Assembly (NCBI GenBank): GCA_011050085.1
Contig: DRGL01000070.1
Coordinates: 1-54,524, forward strand
Reading direction: 5' to 3'
From: Pricia antarctica
GTDB lineage: Bacteria > Bacteroidota > Bacteroidia > Flavobacteriales > Flavobacteriaceae
DNA length: 54,524 nt
Under the pieces are notes generated by a model. The model was not told the origin of the DNA and ran no database searches. It saw only the letters and a program-made list of their open reading frames with translations. This document shows positions 18,085-26,897 of the stretch, piece after piece; within the stretch, counting starts at the first letter, position 1; each line of letters opens with the position of its first letter. The translations under genes were made by a program, and so were the position numbers.

Positions 18085-18321
18085 ATGATTCTTTTCTTTG
18101 GAACCCGCCCCGGTAAAGCTGAAAATATTCATCTTGATGATGTTCCCTGCCCGTTTTGCGGACAGATAGACACGCTGACCCTATCGAGAACCAGTAACTG
18201 GTTCCACTTATTTTGGATTAGGATTTTCAGGATATCCTCGAATGTTTTCGCGGAATGTTCCCATTGTAAGCGGGTTTATTATGAAGAAGAGTTTACGGAA
18301 CCCATGCAGAAGGCGCTTTAG
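18085..18321 (+). CDS. Small zinc-ribbon protein
   Basis: 78-residue protein starting at the ATG at 18085 (MILFFGTRPGKAENIHL). It has two zinc knuckles, CPFCGQ and CSHCKR, on either side of a hydrophobic WFHLFWIRIFRIS stretch, and ends with an acidic YYEEEFTEPM. This is the form of small Bacteroidetes zinc-ribbon proteins of unknown function. An upstream in-frame Met at 18013 would add 24 residues of unconvincing sequence. Function unknown. Confidence 0.7.
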   Translation: MILFFGTRPGKAENIHLDDVPCPFCGQIDTLTLSRTSNWFHLFWIRIFRISSNVFAECSHCKRVYYEEEFTEPMQKAL

Positions 18322-18349
18322 AAAAACTAACATAGTAAAGACATTTCAA

Positions 18350-19423
18350 TCAATTGAGGTCGAACCTCAACCCTAAGGAAACATTATGCTGTTCAACTGA
18401 AGCATCTTGAAAAATAGGGTTCAAATCATACTTTACATACAGCAGAACACTATCGAACCCGGCATATGCACTAAGACCGTAAATCAAATTACTGGTGTTG
18501 TAATCCCTTTTCAGTTTATCTTTCACTTTGTCACCATCAATCTTATACTTCAATTTTTGACGCGTACCCAAGTTTAGTCCACCATAGCCACCGATACCAA
18601 ATCGAAATTGATTGCTAATAGAATATCGGAAGTTATCTTCATTTTCTTTCAATTTTGAGGGACCAAATTCAAAGTGAATCGGGAAGACCAAATTATCCAT
18701 ACGGAGCTTCGATTTATCAAGGTCAAAAGTAAATTCCTGCAGCACTGCTTGGCCATCGTTCATCACGAAATATCGATTCCCTTCGGGTTTAAGCCCGTTG
18801 AACTGTAGCGATACACCATAGTGTAATCGAAGTATATTTGTATTTTTAAACACCCTGGTATTCCATGCCCATCCCACTTCAAAAAAACGGCTACCTCCTA
18901 TTTTATAGGGGGAATCATTTATCGATTGTCCATCAATAATTGCATTGTTAAGCCCAAAAGCAATATTGGGGTCTCCGTAAGTGCGTCGATCATAAGCCAC
19001 TTTTTTCTGATTTCCAGAGTTGTACTTGACTCCAAAAAGCACATCGCCCTCAGGGTCATCAGACCCAAAACCGATTTCAATATTGTTGGTATTCGTATTC
19101 AGGTCTACTTCTCCTTTTCGTTTTAAAAGGGCAATGGTATTTTCTATAATTGCCAATTTATTCTCAATATTTTTTGCCCGTTTTTCGGCGGCCTCTTTTT
19201 TCAATTCCTGTGCGGTTTCCTTTGATATTTCTCCCGCTTCTAAACGACTGTTGATAATTTCCACTTCATTCTTTAACGCTTCCCGCTCTATTTGGGTAAC
19301 GGTCTGCTTTTTTGATTCTAACTGTTCAACCTTGAATTTCAAGGTCTCATCGTCTTGCGCCGATAATTTTTGTGTTAGCAATACAAATACTACAAGAAGC
19401 AAATAAATGATTCTAGTTCTCAT
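18350..19423 (-). CDS. Outer-membrane beta-barrel protein with N-terminal coiled coil
   Basis: 357 residues from the ATG at 19423. Signal peptide MRTRIIYLLLVVFVLLTQKLSAQ, then a charged coiled coil (about 25-105: QLESKKQTVTQIEREALKNEV through ENKLAIIENTIALLKR), then an antiparallel barrel of alternating residues (FEVGWAWNTRVFKNTNILRLHYGVSLQ) ending with the aromatic-poor LGLRFDLN. No ligand can be assigned. It follows the ECF sigma factor and its membrane partner and is likely regulated with them. The longer open frame to 19612 overlaps the upstream gene and has no signal, so it was not used. Confidence 0.78.
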   Translation of the reverse strand: MRTRIIYLLLVVFVLLTQKLSAQDDETLKFKVEQLESKKQTVTQIEREALKNEVEIINSRLEAGEISKETAQELKKEAAEKRAKNIENKLAIIENTIALLKRKGEVDLNTNTNNIEIGFGSDDPEGDVLFGVKYNSGNQKKVAYDRRTYGDPNIAFGLNNAIIDGQSINDSPYKIGGSRFFEVGWAWNTRVFKNTNILRLHYGVSLQFNGLKPEGNRYFVMNDGQAVLQEFTFDLDKSKLRMDNLVFPIHFEFGPSKLKENEDNFRYSISNQFRFGIGGYGGLNLGTRQKLKYKIDGDKVKDKLKRDYNTSNLIYGLSAYAGFDSVLLYVKYDLNPIFQDASVEQHNVSLGLRFDLN

Positions 19424-19592
19424 GACTTTAGATTTTAGCAGTCTCTCTTTCCATCCTTCCCAACAAAACTTAACGGGAAGAATTTTTTTGAAACTTGATT
19501 GATATTGATTGATGAATTCTGATTGATGAATAAACTCCTCTTTGTTGCACAGCGGATGAGACTGTGTAAAATTCCGTTTTTTGATGACCTTA

Positions 19593-20330
19593 CTACCTAT
19601 CTCGGTCAGCAACAGCTGTTCTCACTTTTACAAAACCGTCTTTAAGGGCATCGAAGATTCGGTCGCGAAAAGATTGATCGAGTTCATCTTCTACATCGGC
19701 TAAGAGTGCCGTGGCATCGACCGATGCATTTTTTTTGAAAATTTTCCCGTTCAATATTTCGCGCTGCGCTTCTCTTAATAAGGAATCGATTTCAGCCTCT
19801 GTTACCGTATCATTCCGATTTTCTAAAACAGAAACTCGGGCAACGATTTCAGCTATCTTTGCATCTATAAGTTCTTTGGATGATTGAACCTTGACCGGTA
19901 TTTTTTCCACTTTGGTTTCCTCAATTTTCGAACTTGCAAAGGCATTATTATTTATTTTATTTGCGCTGCGTTTGATGTCACTTTGGGTAGATTTGTCTTC
20001 TTGAGCCATACCATCTAGCACAAGTGTTTCCTTCTTTATAATTTTGTCCTTATTGGTTTCCATTGCGGGATTCGCTGTGTTTGAATCCACTTTGACATTG
20101 GTAATTTGAATGCTATCTGGATAAACCTCAACCTTTGTCAGATACAGTACAGAAATAAAGGCAACTCCGATAAAGCCCGCGGCTATAGCGTACCAATAAT
20201 AGTTTGTTGCTTTGGGAGGTTTGGAAACATCCAGTTCATGTGAAATTCTTTCCCATGCGCTTTTTGAAGGAGCTATCTCGCGCTGTTGCAACTGTTCTTT
20301 CAGTTGTTTTTCAAGTTTATTCCGTCCCAT
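19593..20330 (-). CDS. Putative anti-sigma factor, single membrane helix
   Basis: 245 residues: a cytoplasmic N-terminus (about 1-43, LEKQLKEQLQQREIAPSKSAWERISHELD), one membrane helix at about 45-65 (YAIAAGFIGVAFISVLYL), then a charged periplasmic region. The APSKSAWERISxxLD pattern followed by one helix is typical of proteins encoded behind ECF sigma factors in flavobacteria. The start overlaps the end of the sigma gene by 14 bases, so the two are made together. It has no HxxxCxxC zinc motif. The anti-sigma role is inferred from position and topology. Confidence 0.72.
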   Translation of the reverse strand: MGRNKLEKQLKEQLQQREIAPSKSAWERISHELDVSKPPKATNYYWYAIAAGFIGVAFISVLYLTKVEVYPDSIQITNVKVDSNTANPAMETNKDKIIKKETLVLDGMAQEDKSTQSDIKRSANKINNNAFASSKIEETKVEKIPVKVQSSKELIDAKIAEIVARVSVLENRNDTVTEAEIDSLLREAQREILNGKIFKKNASVDATALLADVEDELDQSFRDRIFDALKDGFVKVRTAVADRDR

Positions 20331-20880
20331 ATCCTATACTATTTTGTCTCTTAAGCTGTTCCTGTAATAGGCGTCTTGCCTTGAACAATTGTGATTTTGA
20401 AGTACTTTCTGAAATATCCAATTCCTTGGCGATTTCCTGGTGCCTATATCCATCTATCGCATACAGGACGAAAACGGTTCGATACCCATCCGGTAGTGCA
20501 TCGATCAAGGATTGGATACGTTCGGTATCCCAATCAAAACTATCGACCGTAGACTGTGGATGTACTTTTTCGAGGACTGTTTCATCGAACACAACGAATT
20601 GATTTTTTCGCAAGTGCGTAATACTTTCCCTGACCATGATTTGCCGTATCCATCCTTCGAAACTGCCCTCGTGGCGAAACGTTTCCAGATTTTTAAAGAC
20701 CTTTACAAAACCCGATACCATCACATCTTCAGCAAATTGCAAGTCCTTAATATATCTTCTGCATACACCCAGCATTTTTGGCGCGAACTTTTCATACAAA
20801 CGCCGCTGCGCTTCCCGATTGCCGGATGCCGATTTTTTAATCAGCTGCTTTTCGTTTTTGTAAAAGGGTATGATTTTCAA
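20317..20880 (-). CDS. ECF-type RNA polymerase sigma factor
   Basis: 187 residues of the sigma-70 ECF family. Region 2 is EAQRRLYEKFAPKMLGVCRRYIKDLQFAEDVMVSGFVKVFKNL, including the -10 recognition helix in SFEGWIRQIMVRESITHLRK. Region 4 is ALPDGYRTVFVLYAIDGYRHQEIAKELDISESTSKSQLFKARRLL. The start is TTG at 20880: the family N-terminus (KIIPFYKNEKQLIKKSASGN) begins there and no ATG precedes it. It heads a three-gene unit with a membrane partner and an outer-membrane barrel, the usual layout for envelope signalling. Confidence 0.93.
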   Translation of the reverse strand: MKIIPFYKNEKQLIKKSASGNREAQRRLYEKFAPKMLGVCRRYIKDLQFAEDVMVSGFVKVFKNLETFRHEGSFEGWIRQIMVRESITHLRKNQFVVFDETVLEKVHPQSTVDSFDWDTERIQSLIDALPDGYRTVFVLYAIDGYRHQEIAKELDISESTSKSQLFKARRLLQEQLKRQNSIGYGTE

Positions 20881-21169
20881 GATCTTTAAAGTTATCTTCT
20901 ATATAATAGACGCGGGGAAGTTTAAAATAGTTGCCTGAAGTACTATATTATTTCAGATTTTGCTAATAGCTTAAAATTGTTAGCAAATAGGAAAGGCTTC
21001 GAACGGTCGAAAATAAGGAATGAACCGATATTTGTATTTGCGATTTTCTTTGAAAAAACTAAGCGTTTTATACTAAGGAATTACATATTCAAATTATGTT
21101 ATGACATACCTAAGGTGGGTACATCCTATTATAAGTTCAAAATCCAATGGGTTCAAATAAGAAATCAGG

Positions 21170-22147
21170 TTACTTCTTTCTGTCAACTACATAGTTCACC
21201 ATCAATTCTAGCGCACTTTTGTAATCTGATGATGGATAGAGCGCCAGTAATTCTAAAGCCTCCTGCTTAAAAGAAAGCATTTTCTGAACCGCATAGTCAA
21301 GTCCGCCATTTTCTTTTACGAATGAGATGACTTCCTTTACCCTTGCCTTGTCTTTGTTATGGTTTTTTACGGAATTGATAAGCCACTTTTTTTCGGAGAC
21401 CGAACAGTTATTCAGTACATAAATTAAGGGGAGAGTCATTTTTTGCTCCTTGATATCGATACCGGTAGGTTTACCGATACTTTTTGTACCATAATCAAAG
21501 AGGTCATCTTTAATCTGAAAGGCCATACCACAGAGCTCCCCGAATTTTCGGAATATTTCTACATCAGGGGAATCCGGTTTTACAGAGCAGGCTCCTAGGC
21601 TGCAACAAGCGGCGATAAGAGTAGCCGTTTTTTGTCGAATGATCTCATAATAGACTTCTTCGTTTATATCTAACTTTCTCGCCTTTTCAATTTGTAGAAG
21701 TTCACCTTCGCTCATTTCGCGAACGGCCACGGATATAATCCGCAAAAGATCAAAATCGCTATTATCAATAGATAACAACAATCCTTTTGACAATAAATAA
21801 TCTCCTACGAGAACGGCAATTTTATTTTTCCATAGGGCATTGATAGAGAAGAACCCTCTGCGTTTATTGCTTTCATCAACCACATCGTCATGAACCAAGG
21901 TAGCCGTATGAATCAGCTCGATGACCGAAGCCCCTCTGTAGGTTCTCTCATTCACTGCTCCCTCATTTAGTAGCTTTGCAGTTAAAAAAACGAACATAGG
22001 TCGCATTTGTTTACCTTTTCGATTCACTATGTAATAGGTGATTCGATTTAGTAATGCCACTTGTGAAGACATGGCATCCCTGAACTTTGTCTCGAAAAGC
22101 TCCATCTCCTGCTCAACAGGCTGTTTTATTTTGGATACGATTTTCAA
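21170..22147 (-). CDS. ispB: Polyprenyl (octaprenyl-type) diphosphate synthase
   Basis: Trans-isoprenyl diphosphate synthase that makes the isoprenoid tail of menaquinone. The first Asp-rich motif is LVHDDVVDESNKRRG, the second is QIKDDLFDYG, and GKQMRPMFVFLTAKLL and GKPTGIDIKEQKMTLPLIY are also diagnostic. About 325 residues is the normal length. I placed the start at TTG 22147, giving (M)KIVSKIKQPVEQEM, because this is where homologous sequence begins. An in-frame GTG at 22219 would add 24 unrelated residues, and the first ATG would remove the conserved N-terminus. Chain length is inferred. Confidence 0.9.
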   Translation of the reverse strand: MKIVSKIKQPVEQEMELFETKFRDAMSSQVALLNRITYYIVNRKGKQMRPMFVFLTAKLLNEGAVNERTYRGASVIELIHTATLVHDDVVDESNKRRGFFSINALWKNKIAVLVGDYLLSKGLLLSIDNSDFDLLRIISVAVREMSEGELLQIEKARKLDINEEVYYEIIRQKTATLIAACCSLGACSVKPDSPDVEIFRKFGELCGMAFQIKDDLFDYGTKSIGKPTGIDIKEQKMTLPLIYVLNNCSVSEKKWLINSVKNHNKDKARVKEVISFVKENGGLDYAVQKMLSFKQEALELLALYPSSDYKSALELMVNYVVDRKK

Positions 22148-22247
22148 GGATGAAGTTTCAAAGTTCGGTACTGTAAAATTAGGTAAAATTATATGGATAG
22201 AGACCGTTGCGTTTGCCACTACCGTCTAAACATGGTGTATTGAATTC

Positions 22248-23294
22248 TTATTGTTTATTGGCCAGTTGCCCGCAAGCGGCATCGATATCCTTTCCACGAG
22301 AACGGCGAACGGTAACTATTATACCGTTACGCTCTAAAGTATTGACATACATATCTAAGGTCGAACTGGAAGCTTGGCGAAACTCCCCATCATCAATGGG
22401 GTTATATTCTATCAAATTGACTTTCGAAGGAGCAAAGCGACAGAAATCTACCAAAGCGTCAACATCATTTTGGGTATCGTTTATACCCTCCCAGACAACA
22501 TATTCATAGGTTATTCGACTATTGGTCTTGGCGTACCAGTATTCAAGGGATTCCCTTAGGTCGGCCAAGGTAAAGGTGGCATTAAAAGGCATAATGGAGG
22601 TGCGAATCTCATCAATGGCAGAATGCAATGAAACCGCTAACTTAAAGCGTACGGCATCGTCGGCCATTTTTTTAATCATCTTCGGAACACCGCTCGTCGA
22701 TACCGTAATCCGCTTAGGTGACATACCTAAGCCTTCGGGAGATGTAATTTTATCAATAGCCTTAAGCACATTATTATAATTCATTAACGGCTCCCCCATC
22801 CCCATAAAGACGATGTTTGTCAATGGCCGTTCAAAGTATAACCTACTCTCGTTATCGATAGCAACCACTTGATCATAGATTTCATCGGGATTCAGGTTTC
22901 GCATGCGTTTTAAACGGGAGGTGGCACAAAAGCGGCAGTCTAAACTGCAGCCCACTTGACTTGATACGCAGGCAGTAGTACGAGTTTTCGTTGGAATCAG
23001 TACGGACTCTACAATTAAGTCATCGTGTAAGCGAACCGCATTCTTAATGGTGCCGTCACTGCTACGTTGCATCTGGTCGACCTTGATATGGTTAATGACA
23101 AAGTTCGCTTCAAGCATATCACGCGTTTCCTTTGAAATATTGGTCATTCCTTCAAACGAATGGGCCGATTTTTGCCATAACCATTCATATACCTGATTGC
23201 CCCGAAAAGCCTTATCGCCTTCCGCAACAAAGAAATTACGAAGCTGTTCTTTGGTAAGGGCCCGGATGTCTTTTTTTTTGGTCTGATTCACCAT
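22248..23294 (-). CDS. rlmN: Dual-specificity RNA (adenine-C2) methyltransferase RlmN
   Basis: Radical-SAM enzyme that methylates C2 of A2503 in 23S rRNA and A37 in some tRNAs. The 4Fe-4S cluster motif is CSLDCRFC (Cys116, Cys120, Cys123), with TACVSSQVGC before it. NIVFMGMGEPLMNYNNVLKA and GLGMSPKRITVSTSGVPKMI are signature segments. The C-terminal Cys that carries the methyl group is in GKDIDAACGQLANK. At 348 residues it is full length. A terminator-like hairpin lies between it and queA. Confidence 0.96.
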   Translation of the reverse strand: MVNQTKKKDIRALTKEQLRNFFVAEGDKAFRGNQVYEWLWQKSAHSFEGMTNISKETRDMLEANFVINHIKVDQMQRSSDGTIKNAVRLHDDLIVESVLIPTKTRTTACVSSQVGCSLDCRFCATSRLKRMRNLNPDEIYDQVVAIDNESRLYFERPLTNIVFMGMGEPLMNYNNVLKAIDKITSPEGLGMSPKRITVSTSGVPKMIKKMADDAVRFKLAVSLHSAIDEIRTSIMPFNATFTLADLRESLEYWYAKTNSRITYEYVVWEGINDTQNDVDALVDFCRFAPSKVNLIEYNPIDDGEFRQASSSTLDMYVNTLERNGIIVTVRRSRGKDIDAACGQLANKQ

Positions 23295-23310
23295 AATTTC
23301 ATAGATAGAA

Positions 23311-23356
23311 AATCAAAAATCCCGATAAACATACATTTAGTTTACACGGGATTTTA
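23311..23356 (-). terminator. Hairpin terminator between queA and rlmN
   Basis: On the minus strand AAAATCCCG and CGGGATTTT pair, with an inner GTAAAC/GTTTA stem, followed by TTTGATTTTC. It lies after the queA stop and 20 bases before the rlmN start, so it ends the queA transcript or attenuates rlmN. Confidence 0.7.
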
Positions 23357-23425
23357 GATACTATTCGTAAGATTACTGCGTAACTCTAATAGTCTAGAGC
23401 TTCGTGCAGAAATAAAAGATACGTG

Positions 23426-24475
23426 CTAGATAATTAGCATGGCATCACCATACGAGTAGAATTTATACTGCTCTAAAATAGCTTCCTTGTACGCTTTTTT
23501 CATTAGGTCATGTCCCATAAATGCTGAAACCATCATCAATAGTGTCGATTTGGGCAGGTGAAAGTTAGTAATCATTGCATCGGCAATACTAAATTCATAG
23601 GGTGGAAATATAAACTTGTTCGTCCAACCGTCGTGAACGTTTAGTAAATGATCCGATGAAACAGCACTTTCAAGTCCGCGCATCGCGGTGGTACCGATAG
23701 CGCATATTTTTTTCTTTTTAGCTTTTGCCTTATTTACAACTTCGGTCGCTTTTTCGTCGATGATAAGCTCTTCACTATCCATTTTATGCTTAGAAAGATC
23801 TTCTACTTCAACTGGATTAAAAGTACCAAGACCCACATGTAATGTAACCTCGGCAAAATCAATTCCCTTAATCTCTAAACGCTTTAACAGGTGCTTTGAA
23901 AAATGCAAACCTGCTGTCGGAGCCGCTACAGCGCCTTCATGCTTTGCATAAATGGTCTGGTAACGAGCTTCATCTTCGGGTTCAACGTCTCTCTTTATAT
24001 ATTTTGGAAGAGGTGTTTGCCCTAGCTCCCTCAATTTTCGTCTGAAATCGATGTATGATCCGTCGTATAGAAAACGTAAGGTTCTACCTCTTGAAGTTGT
24101 ATTGTCGATTACCTCAGCTACCAAATCTTCATCGTCTCCGAAATAAAGTTTGTTACCGATACGAATCTTACGGGCAGGGTCTACTAAAACGTCCCATAAT
24201 CTTTGTTCTTCATTGAGTTCTCGCAGTAAGAATACCTCGATTCTCGCTCCTGTTTTTTCCTTGTTCCCGTATAGACGAGCCGGAAAAACTTTGGTATTAT
24301 TCAAGACCATAACATCACCTTCATCGAAATAATCGATCATGTCCTTGAACATTTTATGCTCGATTTTTCCCGTTTCACGATGAATAACCATCAGTTTTGA
24401 TTCGTCACGATTCTCCGAGGGATATTCAGCCAGCAAATTATCGGGTAATTCAAAACTGAAATGCGATAATTTCAT
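23426..24475 (-). CDS. queA: S-adenosylmethionine:tRNA ribosyltransferase-isomerase QueA
   Basis: Penultimate step of queuosine synthesis on tRNA. The ATG at 24475 gives [19 protein letters not shown], the standard family start, for 349 residues. Signature segments are [39 protein letters not shown]-like ...[26 protein letters not shown] and [20 protein letters not shown] near the end. An earlier ATG at 24538 would add 21 residues with no family resemblance. A promoter with a perfect -7 element lies at 24556-24587. Confidence 0.96.
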   Translation of the reverse strand: MKLSHFSFELPDNLLAEYPSENRDESKLMVIHRETGKIEHKMFKDMIDYFDEGDVMVLNNTKVFPARLYGNKEKTGARIEVFLLRELNEEQRLWDVLVDPARKIRIGNKLYFGDDEDLVAEVIDNTTSRGRTLRFLYDGSYIDFRRKLRELGQTPLPKYIKRDVEPEDEARYQTIYAKHEGAVAAPTAGLHFSKHLLKRLEIKGIDFAEVTLHVGLGTFNPVEVEDLSKHKMDSEELIIDEKATEVVNKAKAKKKKICAIGTTAMRGLESAVSSDHLLNVHDGWTNKFIFPPYEFSIADAMITNFHLPKSTLLMMVSAFMGHDLMKKAYKEAILEQYKFYSYGDAMLII

Positions 24476-24555
24476 CTTTTGGTACTTGTTCGGTTTTATA
24501 GGCATAGTTCGAATTTGTTGAATAAATGATGTTCGCATACTATTTTTTGCGGCTG

Positions 24556-24587
24556 CAAATATACGACCTGCAGACAGGGGATGTCAA
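24556..24587 (-). promoter_or_regulatory. Predicted queA promoter
   Basis: The minus strand has TTG at 24587-24585, a 21-base spacer, and TATATTTG at 24563-24556, a perfect match to TAnnTTTG. It predicts a start near 24550 and a leader of about 75 bases before queA. Confidence 0.6.
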
Positions 24588-24726
24588 GTAAAAGGATGAT
24601 TATATTCAACTTCCCTTCAAATTGATGTGTGTAAGGTAATGCTATCCTTGAATTAAAAGTCTTTAATTCGCCTTGGGTAGCAAGATTAATCAATGAAGAC
24701 CTGGTATTGTTGCTACGGAAAAGTCA

Positions 24727-25956
24727 CTACATTTCTTTTACGTGAAAATGAATAGTCTCTAAATCTTTCCAGAAATCGGGATACGATTTAGATACTACCT
24801 CGGCATCATTTATAAACAAGGATGTTTTTAGGGCCAAAGGTGCAAATGCCATAGCCATTCTATGATCGTTGTAGGTGTCGATGGCAACCTCTTCCCTGAT
24901 GTGGGTCGAGGGTTTAAGTTGTAGACTTTTATCCGTTACCGAAATATCGGCGTTCAATTTAGTAAGTTCGGCATAAAGTGCTTCCAATCTATCGGTTTCC
25001 TTAATTTTTAGGGTATGCAAACCCGTCAATTGGCAACCAATTCCCAAGCCAAAACAAGTTACCGCAATGGTCTGCGCTATATCGGGTGCATTAGACAGGT
25101 CAAGATCTACTGACTCAAGCTGACAATCGGTAGTCTTATTTAATAGAATATGATTTTCAAAAAATCGGGTTTCTACACCAAAATTCCTATACATATCAGA
25201 GAGCACACTATCGCCCTGAAGACTATTATTCTTGTAGGCCGACAATTTTATTTCACTCCCAATAGTACTAAGGGCCATAATACTATAAAAATAGGATGCC
25301 GAACTCCAATCCGATTCTACGGTCAAAACGGTGGGGGTCACTGCGGACTTGGGCTGAACCTTGATAATATTATCTTCGAAAGAACTTTCTACTCCAATTT
25401 GAGCTAAAAGACCTAACGTCATTTCTATATAAGGTACCGATGTTATTTTACCGATCAGCTCAATTTCAAGTCCATTCTCAAGCGTTGGGGCAATCAATAA
25501 AAGCGAAGAAATATATTGACTACTAATATTGGCCGGTAGGCTTACCTGATTTTTGACCAAATGTTTTCCATGTATCCGAATCGGCGGATAGCCTTCATTT
25601 TTTTCGTAAATAATGTCCGCTCCTAAGCTACGCAGTGCTTCCACCAAAATTTTAATAGGACGTTCAGTCATGCGTTGCGAGCCAGTGAGCGTTACGTCTT
25701 TTCCTTTTTGAGATGCGAAATAGCCGGTTAAAAAACGCATAGCGGTACCGGCGTGATGAATATCAACCGTACCATTTTCGATTTGAAGGCCCTTTTCCAT
25801 GACTTCGGCATCATCGGAGTTCGATAGGTTTTCAATGGTGATTTCCGGGTAAAGTGCTCGAAGCAGTAAGGAACGGTTAGACTCGCTTTTTGATCCGGTA
25901 ATCTCGATTTGTGCCGTAATATGATTGCTTGGAGGTACTGAGAGATGTAGTTTCAA
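24727..25956 (-). CDS. aroA: 3-phosphoshikimate 1-carboxyvinyltransferase (EPSP synthase)
   Basis: Sixth step of the shikimate pathway, making EPSP from shikimate-3-phosphate and PEP. The active-site loop near the N-terminus is ITGSKSESNRSLLLRAL (about 18-34). HHAGTAMRFLTGYFA is the second signature, and KIKETDRLEALYAEL with DTYNDHRMAMAFAPLAL complete the site. 409 residues, slightly short for the family but with all motifs. The start is TTG at 25956 (KLHLSVPP); no in-frame ATG precedes it. It is the last gene of the Phe/Tyr operon, 22 bases behind the MazG-like gene. Confidence 0.95.
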   Translation of the reverse strand: MKLHLSVPPSNHITAQIEITGSKSESNRSLLLRALYPEITIENLSNSDDAEVMEKGLQIENGTVDIHHAGTAMRFLTGYFASQKGKDVTLTGSQRMTERPIKILVEALRSLGADIIYEKNEGYPPIRIHGKHLVKNQVSLPANISSQYISSLLLIAPTLENGLEIELIGKITSVPYIEMTLGLLAQIGVESSFEDNIIKVQPKSAVTPTVLTVESDWSSASYFYSIMALSTIGSEIKLSAYKNNSLQGDSVLSDMYRNFGVETRFFENHILLNKTTDCQLESVDLDLSNAPDIAQTIAVTCFGLGIGCQLTGLHTLKIKETDRLEALYAELTKLNADISVTDKSLQLKPSTHIREEVAIDTYNDHRMAMAFAPLALKTSLFINDAEVVSKSYPDFWKDLETIHFHVKEM

Positions 25957-25978
25957 TTTATAATGCCTTAAGGTACTG

Positions 25979-26305
25979 TTATTTTAGTTTTTCGTTCATA
26001 TGGTGACGGTCATGGTCGCGTTTGGACTTAACATCCAATTTTTTAGCAAAAGCTTCTTGTAAATCGATTCCTGTTTGATTGGCAAGGCATAATACTACAA
26101 ACAGCACATCGGCCAATTCTTCGCCCAAATCTTTTTCTTTGTCCGATTCCTTTTCACTTTGTTCTCCGTAACGTCGCGCAATTATACGGGCAACTTCACC
26201 TACCTCTTCCGTAAGTTGAGCCATATTGGTAAGTTCGTTAAAATAGCGTACGCCGTGGTCTTTAATCCAATTATCTACTTCCTGCTGTGCTTTCGTTATA
26301 CTCAT
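25979..26305 (-). CDS. MazG-like nucleotide pyrophosphohydrolase
   Basis: 108-residue all-alpha NTP pyrophosphohydrolase of the MazG/iMazG type. The metal-binding pattern is visible as LTEEVGEVARII (EExxE-type, about 31-42) and LGEELADVLFVVLCLANQTGIDL (ExxD, about 61-83). A basic/His-rich tail (KRDHDRHHMNEKLK) follows. Such enzymes clear non-canonical nucleotides. The start overlaps the end of dtd by one base. Its presence in an aromatic amino-acid operon is unexplained by function. Confidence 0.88.
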   Translation of the reverse strand: MSITKAQQEVDNWIKDHGVRYFNELTNMAQLTEEVGEVARIIARRYGEQSEKESDKEKDLGEELADVLFVVLCLANQTGIDLQEAFAKKLDVKSKRDHDRHHMNEKLK

Positions 26306-26757
26306 TATTCTTTGTTCTTTGTATCCATAAGTATTGTAACCGGACCATCGTTCAGCAAATCAACTTTCATATCGGCACCAAAAATACCAACACCTACATT
26401 TTTGTTCAAATCTTTCTCCAATTGAATAATAAAATTTTCGTAAAGGGGGATAGCAACCTCTGGTTTGGCAGCCTTTATATACGATGGACGATTTCCTTTT
26501 TTGGTAGCAGCATGAAGTGTAAACTGGCTTACTACAATCGCATCACCACCAGTATCTAAAAGAGATTCGTTCATTATTCCCTGGGCATCGTTGATGATTC
26601 GAAGATTGACGATTTTTCGAGACAGCCATTCAATATCTTCTCCTCCGTCCGCATTTTCAATGCCTAATAGTATCAATAGTCCGTTACCTATTTTCGAAAC
26701 GATTTCACCATCTACGGTTACGCTTGCTCTCTTTACCCTTTGAATTACGGCTTTCAT
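26305..26757 (-). CDS. dtd: D-aminoacyl-tRNA deacylase Dtd
   Basis: Removes D-amino acids (classically D-Tyr, and glycine) from tRNAs. The 150-residue protein begins MKAVIQRVKRASVTVDGEIVSKIGNGLLILLGI, the standard Dtd start. The catalytic/specificity motif SQFTLHAATKKGNRPSY (about 78-94) and the cross-subunit Gly-cisPro-like region GVFGADMKVDLLNDGPVTI are present. Its location in a Tyr/Phe biosynthetic operon is noteworthy since D-Tyr-tRNA is a known substrate. Confidence 0.95.
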   Translation of the reverse strand: MKAVIQRVKRASVTVDGEIVSKIGNGLLILLGIENADGGEDIEWLSRKIVNLRIINDAQGIMNESLLDTGGDAIVVSQFTLHAATKKGNRPSYIKAAKPEVAIPLYENFIIQLEKDLNKNVGVGIFGADMKVDLLNDGPVTILMDTKNKE

Positions 26758-26897
26758 ACAATGGTACTATTTTCTCCAAAGAACCGATTCATAACTAAAC
26801 TTTTGCTAATTGAAACACATCTACTAAAAGAGCTGGCAATCAAGTAGGATTAGGATTATGCAATTTTGAATTGCGTAAGTATTACTTTCATTCATCC

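Noticed and set aside
24476-24551. preQ1 riboswitch in the queA leader
   Set aside because: The leader lacks the preQ1 aptamer stem and A-rich tail pattern.
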